Assembly: GCA_014773175.1 (NCBI GenBank)
Contig: VXCM01002565.1
Location: forward strand, 10,115-74,114
Source: Lucifuga dentata
Lineage: Eukaryota > Chordata > Actinopteri > Ophidiiformes > Bythitidae
Reading direction: 5' to 3'
DNA length: 64,000 nt
The first letter of the stretch is position 1. The number at the start of each line of letters is the position of its first letter. Under the pieces are notes generated by a model, which was not told the DNA's origin, ran no database searches, and worked only from the letters and a program-made list of their open reading frames with translations. Positions 1-11,390 of the stretch are shown in pieces. The position numbers and the translations under genes were made by a program.

Positions 1-55
<55 letters not shown>
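1..55. repeat. Poly-A run
   Basis: The window opens with 55 A residues, possibly a retroelement tail or an assembly edge. Confidence 0.9.
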
Positions 56-58
<3 letters not shown>

Positions 59-113
59 GCAAAGTAACATCCATATCAAAATGTTTACAACAGTAAAACA
101 CATGAGAGGCAAC

Positions 114-116
<3 letters not shown>

Positions 117-153
<37 letters not shown>
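117..153. repeat. (AG)n microsatellite
   Basis: About 18 AG units; a CA-rich patch follows at 275-350. Confidence 0.95.
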
Positions 154-158
<5 letters not shown>

Positions 159-867
159 CAATATCATGAAAAGAGGCTATCTTTCTAAATGGTTCAGCAG
201 TAGAGGGAATGAGAGCCTCAGGTTCTTTGGACACTACTGCAACAAACTCCATTAACGGTTCATGCTGTTTTACATACACACACACACACACACACAAACA
301 CACACACTCAAACACACACGCACACAGAGACATACACACACACACACACCACACAGAGACCATCATCACCCTCTTGCTGCTACTGTCTGCTGTGTATGCC
401 TGTAGGGTGTTTTGGGTATCTGTGTGCCTTTAAGTCAGTGTTATTCTGTTTCTGTCTGGTTCCTTCATTCTTTTACTTTGATGGACAACCTTACATCTTG
501 AAACCTAAAAATCTTGAAAATACTCAAGGCAGGCAGTATGATGTTATTATCATCATTCTTAGTTTTTAAAAAAAATGTGTAGAAATGTAAATTGAACGTA
601 AACTAAAGTCAGTCTGCCTTACGGATTTCTTTGGAAAACGTTAGAGAACAGTGTTGGCATTTTTGCACAAAGTCATGAGACAAAAAAGGGTTCATGTGTA
701 AGGGCCTGTGACAAGTCTGTGTGAGACGCTCAGATGCTCAGTAACAATATGCCTGAGGGAGCGATGGCTGGCGTACAGTAGCATTTCAAGCAAGCTAAAG
801 GTGAGAGGCCTGTAGGGAGCATTTGGTCCCTGAGTAACAGCTTGACTCTGAGGAAACACACACAGAC

Positions 868-870
<3 letters not shown>

Positions 871-902
<32 letters not shown>
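871..902. repeat. (GA)n microsatellite
   Basis: Sixteen GA units after a short ACAC patch. Confidence 0.95.
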
Positions 903-906
<4 letters not shown>

Positions 907-3242
907 ACTTCTTTCTACCTCCAGCAGTGATGTGCATTGCATGACCTCATAGCAAATCATTTCTCTCATTCACAGCTGCTTCTAGTGTCGATGAGGCTTC
1001 GTATTGCACTTTCATCTTGCATTTACATTCAAATGGCTTTACCCGTAAAACTACTGCAATCAACCAGCTGATTTCAACTGAGCTGTGTGTGTGTGCATGT
1101 TTGCGCCCAAGCTGTTTTGGGAAGCGAAAGCTGTAATATAGAGCCAGGCCAATCATTTTCCTCACCATAGCAACACACCTGGCCGTTGAATCGCTCTGCA
1201 TATTGCTGCATATCATTCATTTTGTTTGGTGTGTACGGTTGTACTGCTTCCTGAGTCTGTGATAGGCAGAGAAAGAAAATCATAACACTGAAGACCTCTG
1301 TGTCCTGTTTGGCAATCCAGGCCTGGATTCCTTCAGATCTTTTCAGAAGAAAGCAAATAAATTGTGTGTTTCTGTTTATGCCTGTCTGCGGTGCGTGAGT
1401 GTGTGTGTGTGTGTGTGTGTTTCCAGGCTTTAAGTGGTACCACAAAACCTGGGGCAGGTGCAATTGCTTAAAATCCACAACCGAGCATGCTCCAGGAACA
1501 AACAGAGGTAAGGAATAAAAGAAGCATGAGAGAGGAATGAAAGAGCAACATTCTCTAAAGGTCTGATGCTCTGCTTCACACTCCAGGGGAAATGTCAGAC
1601 CCTGCCTCTGAAGCCTGATGTCAATACAGACACACTTTGAGCATTTGTGAGCGTGGGAACTTGTGTATGCGTATTGGTGTGCATCTGTGAGTGTTCGTGT
1701 TTTATCAGCTGACGCGTGTTAAGATATCAGCCCTTTGACCTTTTCAGTCTTGACACCGCTTTTGTAAATGTCAGTGTGTGTGTGAGAGAGAGAGTATGCT
1801 GACATGTGAATGATGAAATCTGATTGAATTTGAAATCATGTATGTGTGCCTGTATGCATCCATCAATATGAAGCCTGCAAAACCGTTTCTTACTGTATGT
1901 TAAATTTTGTTTGTATTTGATTTGAAAACTAAAATCTTTGCTATGATGCAAAGGTTAAATCTTTAATTATGACATGTACATTTACATAAAAGTTTGGGGG
2001 GGGNGGGGGGGAGAGAGCTTTTAAAATTCCATTCTTTACATTCTAGAAAAGAACCAAAAACATTTTTTTTCTATTTCCTTCACACCAAAATTTTAACTGA
2101 AATAGGTTTAGCTTCAACATTTTTTTTTTTTTAATTTTAAAATTTTCCCTTTGCTTTTTGGCAACAATTAATCACCTTGACACAAATATACAAATCACAT
2201 CTTTCAAAATCTCAAACTTTGTCCCACTGATTTTGGCTGTCTCCAAGCTATCAGCCTATCCCAGTTTTGTCATCTGTCTTGGTATGACAACTTGGTTTAG
2301 GTGTCAGGTGCACCCACCCACACACACACACACACAATGGTGGTTAATTTATAATACCTTCAGCCTATGATCTAGCCAGTATTAACTCATCTCTACTACA
2401 CAAAACACAACATTTACACACTTGATCCCCACTTGCTTACAATGCGATCTGGCACATTATTCCACTAGTATAATTTAGGAAGCAGGAAGCTGTGTGTTAA
2501 AGCTCGACAGTAAAAAAAATAACTCGTCTAGCAGGGAGTATTTCAATTTTAAAAAACAGATTAGAAATAAGTGGGTACTAGTCACGCCTGTGAATTTCAG
2601 TTTCACCAGATCACAACGATGTGCACACCAGATGGTGGGTTTGGGTACATATTTGTGTGTGTGTGTATGTGTGTGTGTGGGTGTGTATACGTCTGTCTCT
2701 ACATATTTGTGTGGTGTTGGTGTATTCAAATGAGTCTGCCTTGTCTCTGTGTCAGTAGGTGGTCTGCCAAAGTGTGTGATGCAGTTTAAAAACAAGAGGA
2801 AATGACTTTTCTTCTGAAGTAATTCTGTCGAGGCTCCAGATGATAGCAATAATTAAAGTGACAGTCAGAGAGGCAGGTCCTGTTGTCTTCCTGAAAACAC
2901 ACACACTCATACACGAACGCACACATTCACAAGCCTTCACTATAGCTGACAGAGAAGCTAACAAGGCATGTTAGCTGGATTGCATAACTGCATTTTGTTA
3001 ACTTTTTTAAAACTTTTTATTCACAGTTTACTGTTTGACATCTCTATAATGACATTTAACATTATCTTCTCTTTTATTATTACGAAAAAACATGACATTA
3101 AATGACATAAGAAATATTTACTTCATTATGTGCATTAAATGTAAGCAGGAATGACCATATGGATGAAATGTAGGAGGCAAAGGGAAAAAATGCAACACAA
3201 ATACGGTAGTATAATTATAAATATGGGTTAAATATAAATATG

Positions 3243-3630
3243 GTTTGGGGCAGTGGTGGCCTAAAGGTTAGAAAAGCGAGCTTGTGACTTTAAGGGTCGC
3301 TGGTTCAATCCCTGAACTGGCAGGAGAAATCTGGGTTGGGGCGGTGAATGAGCAGCGCCNGGGTCGCTGGTTCAATCCCTGAACTGGCAGGAGAAATCTG
3401 GGTTGGGGCGGTGAATGAGCAGCGCCCTCCCTAATTATCACCACTGAGGTGTCCTTGAGCAAGGCATCAAAACCCCCAAATGCTGTAGTGGAGCTGCTCA
3501 GTGGCCAGCAGAGTACTGGAAAGCTTCCATGTGTGTGTGTGTGTGTGTGTGTGTGTTCCTGAAAAAGAGCATTTGGTGTTCAGTGAACTAACCCTGAATA
3601 GATAAAGGTTAAAAAATAAAAATCCTACAT
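3243..3630 (+). mobile_element. tRNA-derived SINE-like repeat
   Basis: The head GGGGCAGTGGTGGCCTAAAG followed by GGTTCAATCCC resembles the A and B boxes of a tRNA-derived pol III promoter, then comes the fish-type body TGTCCTTGAGCAAGGCA. A GT microsatellite lies inside (3531-3556). A 66-base block is doubled around an N at 3360, probably an assembly overlap. The true element is therefore shorter than drawn. Confidence 0.65.
3294..3426. repeat. 66-base tandem duplicate split by one N
   Basis: 3294-3359 equals 3361-3426. Most likely an unmerged contig overlap inside a SINE. Confidence 0.9.
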
Positions 3631-3695
3631 TATCCTATATTATGTACTAAACTTAGAGTAAGACAACCTTCAATAATGTTTGCTGTTCGGAGTGA

Positions 3696-3698
<3 letters not shown>

Positions 3699-3740
<42 letters not shown>
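3699..3740. repeat. (GT)n microsatellite
   Basis: Twenty-one uninterrupted GT units. Confidence 0.95.
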
Positions 3741-3741
<1 letters not shown>

Positions 3742-4729
3742 TAAATGGGCCCGAACCCGACTGGTCAGAGTAGGCTCTGGATCTATAGTTTCATTTGGCT
3801 TTGATTGGGTCAGTTTAATTTTATCTGTTCATTTATATCACCTGAATCAGAGAACATGAAATGGATTTTCTTAACAACTGCACAGTCACCCCTCCACCTC
3901 CCCACCACCCACCCACACACACACACACACACACATCACCACGCCTGCCATTAACATTTAAGAGCTTGTGAGGTTGCCTTAGGTTATGCATATCAACACA
4001 ACAAGGCAGATGTTTGAAGTGTGGCACGAGTTTGACCTTACTGGCACCAAACATGAGCTTTCTGTGTGTTTTGTTATGTGTCGACAGTGTGAAAATCTCA
4101 TCAGGGAGTTTGACTGTAAAACAATATGTGTGGTTTTAATCAGGTTTGAGCATATTGTGGCATACTGCTCTCAGTTCTCTCTGCATTAAAATCAAATCCC
4201 TCCTGACATCCTCTGCTCTCCAGGTTAAGTTGCAGAGATGCCTTCCCCCTCCATTTCCCACAATTTCTGTTCCCATTTCATAATTTTTCATCCCACCCCT
4301 CTTCTGACTGTTCTGTTCCATTTCTCTGATTTGTACTCATCCACCCTTTTCAATATGTGACATCCTGTGATTATAATTTGCCTGTCGAAGTATTGGGCTT
4401 GTTTACACTTTCAAAGTTCATAAGTGATCCCCCTCATTTGGCTGTCAGCTTGATTGGCTTATTGTTCTTTCGCTGTACTTGCTGTACTGTAGGCCTTGTG
4501 GAAGTTCAAGCACCTGACCTTCATAAATGTCTGTCAATTATGAATACAATAGTAAAACCGTGAAAGTTAGCATGTGCTGTCAAGTACAGCTGAGCTACAC
4601 TTACAACTGTTATCAGAGATGGAGAGAAGGAGTGGATGGGATCACATATATTATTGATTCATAACACAAGCCCAAGACTTTTTTGACACAGTAAATTAAG
4701 ACTTGCACACTATTTCTGCCAATTCTGAA

Positions 4730-4790
4730 CATCCATCGATCCATCATCCATACCAGCTTATTCGATTCAGGGCTGCAGGAGTCAAAACAT
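4730..4790 (-). mobile_element. Short retroelement 3'-end remnant
   Basis: CATCCATCGATCCATCATCC followed by ACCAGCTTATTCGATTCAGG looks like the reverse-complemented tail and end of a fish retroelement carrying GGAT repeats. Only about 60 bases remain. Confidence 0.3.
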
Positions 4791-5402
4791 AGATAAGCTT
4801 GTTCATTAGCATAGAGGCATCAGACGCATTTATGCTTTCTGAGCATCATGCTGCAGCTGGAGTTGCTGCGTCACTGCACCATGATTACTTTTTCATCAAC
4901 ACTTGGAAAGTAATAAATGGAATAAGAAGACATGAGCAAAATGTTACTGACAGGCTACTTTAAACAACCTTATTATAAAATACTGTATTATCTGTGCGCG
5001 TCTGTATCACCACCATAAAAGGGCTGGGCTCTCGTCTGTGAGACTTGAACCAGGCGCTCACTCGCCTCGTACAAGTACCAAATCCTCTAGGTACTATACA
5101 ACATATCCTCTAGGTATGTTGTGTTACAGTTGTCACATGTTTTATTTCAAGATTATTATTAGCAGGTATATTGGCCTCCAAGGCCAACAATAATTACGCT
5201 AAAGTTTAAATTCCATATTTAAATACACGGTGTTGGGATTATCAGCCTCATTTGTTCTTCTATATTTATTTTTAATGATAATTTATTTTTTACTCTTGGT
5301 TTTTAAGGCAGCCTATCCCTTAACTAACGTTTATTGTACCCTAGGATCTATTTTGTTCCATCCCAAACAAAAGGAAGCAGGGAGAGGGAAACGATTGCCA
5401 AG

Positions 5403-6314
5403 TAGAGATGGAAAGTTTGATTCATTTACAAGAATCGGATCAATCTGATTCTTCTGAGACAGACCAAATCATGTCCGAACTGAATCACCGATTTTTTTTT
5501 TTATCTCAAATTTTTATGCTCTCAAATTATTACAGGAAAATAATGCCATAGTGCATCCACACAAACATCTTTACGACTCACCAGTGAGACTTTATAAGGA
5601 CCAACACATGGCCCCAAACTCCTGGAATCAAAAAGCAACTGCACACTGGGCAAAAATCCCAGTTTTTGCCATGAAGTTTGGAAAAATATGTGGAGTCATG
5701 TGACTACTTTGCTGACTACTTCCTGCTTTACATAGCTTTTTTTTCTGTATACTGCCCACTGTCTTTCCAGAGAATATCGTAATGCACATTCGGACAATGT
5801 CTTATTATGTAATTATTATGTTGTTTTGTTGTTGTTGTCAAGCGATTTTGTGTAAAAATGTGTCTGCATGTGGTGTTTGGTGTTTTAACTTTGATTTAAA
5901 AAAAATGTCCAAATACATTGATTGTAAATGTGTATCAATTGGCTATCTGTGAGTGTGAGGATGCTCCCCCTAGTGGATGCTCACATACACTACATCAAAT
6001 GCCACTCAAGCAGTGTTACAGCAGCCAAGTCACGTCAGTTATTAAAAAAAAAAAAAAAANTAAAAAAAAAAAAAAAGCAAACAAATAAGGACTTCAACAT
6101 GTAGATAAAAGAAAATACTAAGCAACAATAATAATTTCAAGATAATAAGCATAATTTGTGAAAGGAAAAAGTATATAAATATATTGAATCTCATTCTCTA
6201 CCACAGACCGGAATGATTCAGACTGGTTCAGTTATGGCTGTGAACTGGATCACGGATTCATGAACTAAGAATCATATCTTTTGAGTCAATGATCCGTTGA
6301 ATTGGCCAAGCCTA
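5403..6314. mobile_element. Possible non-autonomous hAT-like element (MITE), decayed
   Basis: The 912-base stretch starts TAGAGATGGAAAG and ends with a sequence whose reverse complement starts TAGGCTTGGCC. Both ends carry GATTC/GATC-rich imperfect inverted repeats. The 8 bases outside are TTGCCAAG and TTGCTGAG, a 6 of 8 match, as for an old 8-base hAT target duplication. The middle is AT-rich with a poly-A run broken by one N (6060). No transposase is seen. Confidence 0.4.
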
Positions 6315-6479
6315 TTGCTGAGCAACTACCTGTCGCAATCTTCCTGAACGTGCTTTGCGATGTGCGTCTGTTCCTGCTATTGCGATTTTATTTGTGAAAC
6401 ACCTCCAAGTGTGTGAAAGGAAATGATCACATGTTGCAAATATCAGCTCGCATGGTGCAAATTTCGTGAAACGAGCCAC

Positions 6480-6716
6480 AGGTCGGCAGCCTGTCACAGG
6501 GCTGACATACAGACAGACAAATTCATTCACACCTACGGTCAATTTAGAGTTTCAAATTCACCTAACCTGCATGTCTCTGGGGATGGGAGGAAACCAGAAA
6601 ACCCACACGGAGAACATACAAACTCCAGACAGAAAGGGCCTGGTTTGATTCGAACCCAGGACCTTCTTGCTGTGAGGCAACAGTGCTAACCACCAAGCCA
6701 CTATGCCACCTCCAGT
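6480..6716 (-). mobile_element. tRNA-derived SINE-like repeat, minus orientation
   Basis: Read on the minus strand it begins GGCATAGTGGCTTGGTGGTT, an A-box-like start, then GGTCCTGGGTTCGAATC, a B-box-like block, and then the widespread fish repeat body (AGTTTGTATGTTCTCCGTGTG, here described by part). It ends near AGGCTGCCGACCTGTG. It lies just beyond the possible hAT-like element. Confidence 0.65.
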
Positions 6717-8512
6717 TCTGAACAGACAAACATAAAATTCATTCAGTCACTTTAAGTTCAATAACTTCTTGATTTTGCCATTTTATCAATTTTTGGCCAT
6801 TCTTCTTTTACTCCATGATATGCAAAGGAGATTTTAAAAATAAAATGAATGGCCTGAACATTTGCAGATCCTGCAAAAATGTTTGTATTCTACTACACTT
6901 ATCATCACCAGTTGGCATGTGTAATGAGTTTGGCATTTGTAGTCATACAAAATTTGGTTATTATTACAGTATGACAGTACCTTTCAAATATTTGTAAGAT
7001 CTTATAGGAAAACTAAAACATTTGAATTACTTTGTATGCTTCTGATTTGCCAGATGCTGTGTCTCTGGTGTAAGAAGAAATGCTAGATAAGATTGACCCA
7101 CTGGATTAGGGCAGGTCCTAGGGGTCCTGGATCTGCCAGAGGCCAGATCCACTGAGGACTGAGCTGGGCTGAGCTGGATTGGCTCAGGTCAGCCCATCAA
7201 TAGCAGTGGGGACAGCAATTAATATTGTCAAACCAGGCAGGCGAGAGTTGCAGCATCAACAAAATGGAAAAGTGCTCTGTGACACTTTGCTTCCTCCGTT
7301 TCCCACATTTAGATTGGCTGCCAGCCAAGAAAACAGAGTGGTGGAGAAAGAGATAAAGAGAAAGTGAAAGAGAAAGAGAAAGGGAAAGACAAAGGGGGAA
7401 AGTGTACTTTGAACCATCAGGTTCCAATAATCAATACTTGACAAATCATCAGCATTTCAGCTGACTGAAATGCAATATCAAGCTCTCAAACCATCCTGCC
7501 ATTCCCCCTTACCGTTTTTTTTTTTTNGTTTTTTTTTTGGGGGGGGGGAATTGGCTTTTATTCCCTCTTTCTTAATCTTTCCTTTCATTTCATGTTTTGA
7601 CAGAAATTTGGAGTGATTTTTTTTCTTGACATTTAACTTTCAATCCTCCCTACCTCTATCTTCAACTCTTGTCATTCTAGAAAACTATCTCTCTCTCTGG
7701 TTTCTTGGTGACAGCAACACAATCATGGAGAGGGAGGAACGAGAGACTTTTTCTGCCCTGACATCTATTGGCTGGCTTTGCCTTGTCATTAGTAAGCATC
7801 ACCTTCAACACACACGCACTTAGATGTGACAGTGATCTGAGACAGAGGACAGCTAATGAAATGAAGGAAATCAGGAGACCAGTCCTGTGAGTCTCAGCGT
7901 GACAGTCTAATGTGTCAGGGAAGAGGGCAGGCAGGCAGAGAGGGCAGGACAAAACTACAAGGCAGGGACCACACATTACACTTCTATCAGAAGCAACCAA
8001 AGAGGCAAATTCTGGATAAGAGAGCTTAGTTGATCTACAACGCGGAAAGCCAAACAGAGAATGTAAGACAAAAGAAATCTTACATTGCCCATAGAATATA
8101 GATTATTCTCTGAGAAAAGCCGTCTTCACTCAAATCGTCCTATCAGAAGACAACTTTTACTGCTAACTTTCTGTAAAATAGAAGTTTTGCTGGAAGAAAA
8201 TTTTCATTTAGTTATATATACCTGTATATGGCTTTCTATTTTACCATACCTACCTACAGAGGCATAGCTGCCACAGGTAAATGATAACAGCAGGTACACG
8301 GCCCAGACTGAATGCCATTACAGAAGAAATCAGCCCTAGCAGCAAGGCATCCACTCAGCTTTGAAGTGCATTTGTCACATGAAACAGCCATGCTCGACTT
8401 CAAAGAGGGCATTATAATAGCGCCATGCCTTTCAACTCTGATAAGAACATGTTCGCTGTTTCTTTAATTGTGTGGTGTTGCTGCTGTTTTCCAAGTTGGC
8501 AAGCTTTTTTTT

Positions 8513-8543
8513 CAGAGGAGAGGAGAGGAGAGGAGAGGAGAAG
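8513..8543. repeat. (AGGAG)n repeat
   Basis: About six copies of a five-base purine unit; fully purine on the plus strand. Confidence 0.85.
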
Positions 8544-9557
8544 GGAGGCGTAATGTCCTATCTACTAACCAGCTGATGAAAGTAATAATTATTAAAAAAG
8601 TAACAATGGTGAGCTGAGTTGTTTACTGAGTCCAGGAATATATACATAAATACATACCAATTTACAGTATACTTGCAAAAACTACAGATACACACACACA
8701 ACTTCATGTGTTTACTTTCAATCATTATTTACTGGCCTTCTTATCTATAATAGGAGAGTTGCAAATAAATTGGCTGAAGCAACTGCAAGCTGCTGTTTTT
8801 GAATTTTTTTGTCTGTCAGACATACACACAAGGCTGTGCTTGTCCCAATAATTTGGAAATGATAAGGAAGAGAAGATAGACATGAATGCAATAAANAAAA
8901 AAAAAAAAAAAAAAAAGCATTACATACACAGATCCATACATAAGCTGTCTGGGGAGTCTTATATGCTATGAATGAATTAAGCTCCTTATAAACATAATTT
9001 CTCTATCCTATCATCATTATCTTAGCACAACGGATTCAAAGCGCACAATGACTCTCAGCTAAGCACATTAAAGAGAATGACAAGAGCCGCCATACACACA
9101 AACACACTTATAGGTGTACCATTTTAGCGGCAGAGGCTGCTGTCTCTCAGCAGGTGGCGGCGAGCGATAAAGAGGGGGAATTGACGTGGAGACAGGGAGA
9201 TAAAACCACATCGATGGACAGGGGACAGTGCCTGCACGGAAACTGAATCGCTGAAGTGTCACATGTTCTTTCGCAAAAAACAGAGAGACAGGGAGAGGAG
9301 GAGTGGAGAGAGGAAAGGCAGACAAAGGATAGACAGATGCTTGATGAAGGCTGTGGGTGTTGAGAGTTTAGGCAATAAAAACAGCAGATAATGGGGAGTG
9401 AGGTGGAGAAGAAGAAGAGGGATAAAGATTTTTGGAGGCTTCCATTGTGTGTTTACAGCCAACAATTCATCACAAGACAAACATCAACGTTGAAAATGAA
9501 AAAGGTGAAGTGGAATCCTGAGTGCAGCTGACATGGGTTAGAGATTCTCCACTGAGA

Positions 9558-9568
9558 TGTGTGTGTGN

Positions 9569-9602
<34 letters not shown>
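9558..9602. repeat. (TG)n microsatellite with one N
   Basis: TG array interrupted by a single N at about 9568, so its length is uncertain. A CA array lies close by at 9758-9789. Confidence 0.9.
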
Positions 9603-9606
<4 letters not shown>

Positions 9607-9752
9607 CTCCACTGGATCGATTGTCACACTTACATATCCACCTTCTTCAGATTCCTTTTCTACTTCTTCCTCTTCATCCTACACCCTTTGGTTTGTCTGG
9701 AAAACATTTCTCCCTCACTCCAAAGACCCATTTCCACCCATTTTACCCCAGT

Positions 9753-9792
<40 letters not shown>

Positions 9793-10472
9793 ACTGCACA
9801 TACATAAGCACCTGCAAACTCCTGCATACCAAGATACACAATTATCAGGTACCTAGCAGTTGGGCAGACGGCTTTAGAGACGCCATTAGCTAACCGAGTC
9901 CTCATATCTCCAGGGATTTAACACACTCTCAAGGAGATGGCACACACAGAAAATGTTAGTAGTCTCCTCAATACATGAAATCCCACAACTCAGTGGGAAA
10001 AAAAACTCCTGCCAACACGTCCAGTAGATTGTTACAAACTGTCAAGAGAGTAATACCATTAATACTGGTATAGAAAGCCTATATATATATTTTTTTTTTT
10101 TTTTTTTTTNTTTTTTTTTTTTTTTTTTGATTGATTCTGATACAATCACATTTATCATTTGTTATTCATAAAGCTGATTAAATCCTCTTTTTTCTACTAG
10201 AAAATATACATTCCAGCAACAATATTCAATTAGACACTTGCTCTTATATACCAGCAGTTGTTTTGTAAGAGTAAGATGTATATTTTTAAAATGCTAGATA
10301 GCTCATTTTACCGTGAAACGCCTCATCTTTTGTATGTGCTGTGATGCCTGGGACAGGGAGGAAACAAATCAAAGTGGATGTAACACTGTCACACAATCAG
10401 AGCTGCAAATAAAAATAACGACAATATATAAAAGCAAAGCTAAAGCATGGAAATGGTTTGTCACTACCTGTG

Positions 10473-10473
<1 letters not shown>

Positions 10474-10505
<32 letters not shown>
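10474..10505. repeat. (CT)n microsatellite
   Basis: Sixteen CT units. Confidence 0.95.
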
Positions 10506-10508
<3 letters not shown>

Positions 10509-11273
10509 CTTCCAGCCTGTATTCTGAGCTCAGTTTCTCAGGGAGAAATCCAATTTTTGTTAACAGCATCATGTTGACCTGATAGGATCTATCACCTGGA
10601 GCTAGAGCGACAGCGTGGACTCAGCCTCAACTGCACCTGTTAAAGCACAGGAAAACACACACATATCCACATACTCATGCCCACACACCAACACAGACGT
10701 GTTATACTGTTAGGTGTTGTGCACACCTCGTACGCACAAATGGATGGAAACACAGAAAAAAAGACTTCCTTGACACAGTGACACATGCAAGTTTTAACGA
10801 AGCAACGCCTTAACACCAATATTAGAGTTTTGTCCATTTGCTTCTGGAAGATCAATAAAGTTACACAAACACAAATGGCTGGATCACACACTCTCTCTCT
10901 CTCTGTCTATCACCTCACCCTCAACACCCTCTCTCACAAACACACACTAAGATGTGTCTATGGTTTCACTCTGGCAATGTGACAGTACAGCACATCCTCA
11001 GGCACCCAATAGGGTCATCAGCGTGATCAGGAATAGACGCTTTGTTGAGCTCTGTGCAGTACCAGACTTTTTTCATTTTCAGCCTCCCTGCAAACAGATG
11101 TACCAATATATATGACCTAAACACATTTCCATTTTCCATTTTTTACTTATCTAATGTAATAACTTACATAGACACAGTTGGTTGAATATTGATGCTTTTT
11201 TGTACTTCTAATCTAACACGTGAAGACTGCTGGAGCGCAGTGCGATGGATTGAGCTGAGACAAGAACAAGTAC

Positions 11274-11390
11274 CTTCATTGCCTGGGCTTTCTTGTCAAA
11301 CATCTCCTCCATGTCCTCTGCTAGTCTCTTCACCAGCTGCAGCCCATCGATCTCCTCCACCCGCACTGCGCGCTCAAACTCTTTGTATTT
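11274..11390 (-). CDS. cacna2d3: cacna2d3 coding exon 3 (start of VWA_N region)
   Basis: The 117-base phase-0 exon encodes residues 70-108, beginning KYKEFERAV, with EEIDGLQLVKRLAEDMEEMF in the middle and ending in AQAMK. The acceptor is a good pyrimidine run ending in TTTCAG and the donor is AAG|GTACTT. Known: this is the N-terminal helical part of the VWA_N domain shared by alpha-2/delta subunits; the EEIDGLQLVK run is diagnostic of subunit 3. An L2 LINE begins about 90 bases upstream of the acceptor. Confidence 0.93.

Larger units (their letters stand above)
1..11273. other. cacna2d3 intron 3 (part)
   Basis: Apart from the repeats listed separately, I see no supported exon. It holds many CA/GT and GA microsatellites and several poly-A or poly-T runs broken by single N (2004, 6060, 7527, 8896, 10110). 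Long frames made of Cys-Val or Thr-His repeats are translations of these microsatellites. The residues expected next in CACNA2D3 (after AQAMK) were not found, so exon 4 lies outside. Confidence 0.75.

Noticed and set aside
9522..9905. Long overlapping frames rich in Cys-Val or Thr-His dipeptides (also near 52.4-52.7 kb, 27.6-28.2 kb, 32.0-32.3 kb)
   Set aside because: They are translations of CA/GT and GA/CT microsatellites; the non-repeat parts show no family feature.
10089..10128. Poly-T run (and similar runs at 50290, 59797, 61472) as retroelement tails
   Set aside because: Each is broken by a single N and has no recognised element next to it; the length is an assembly guess.
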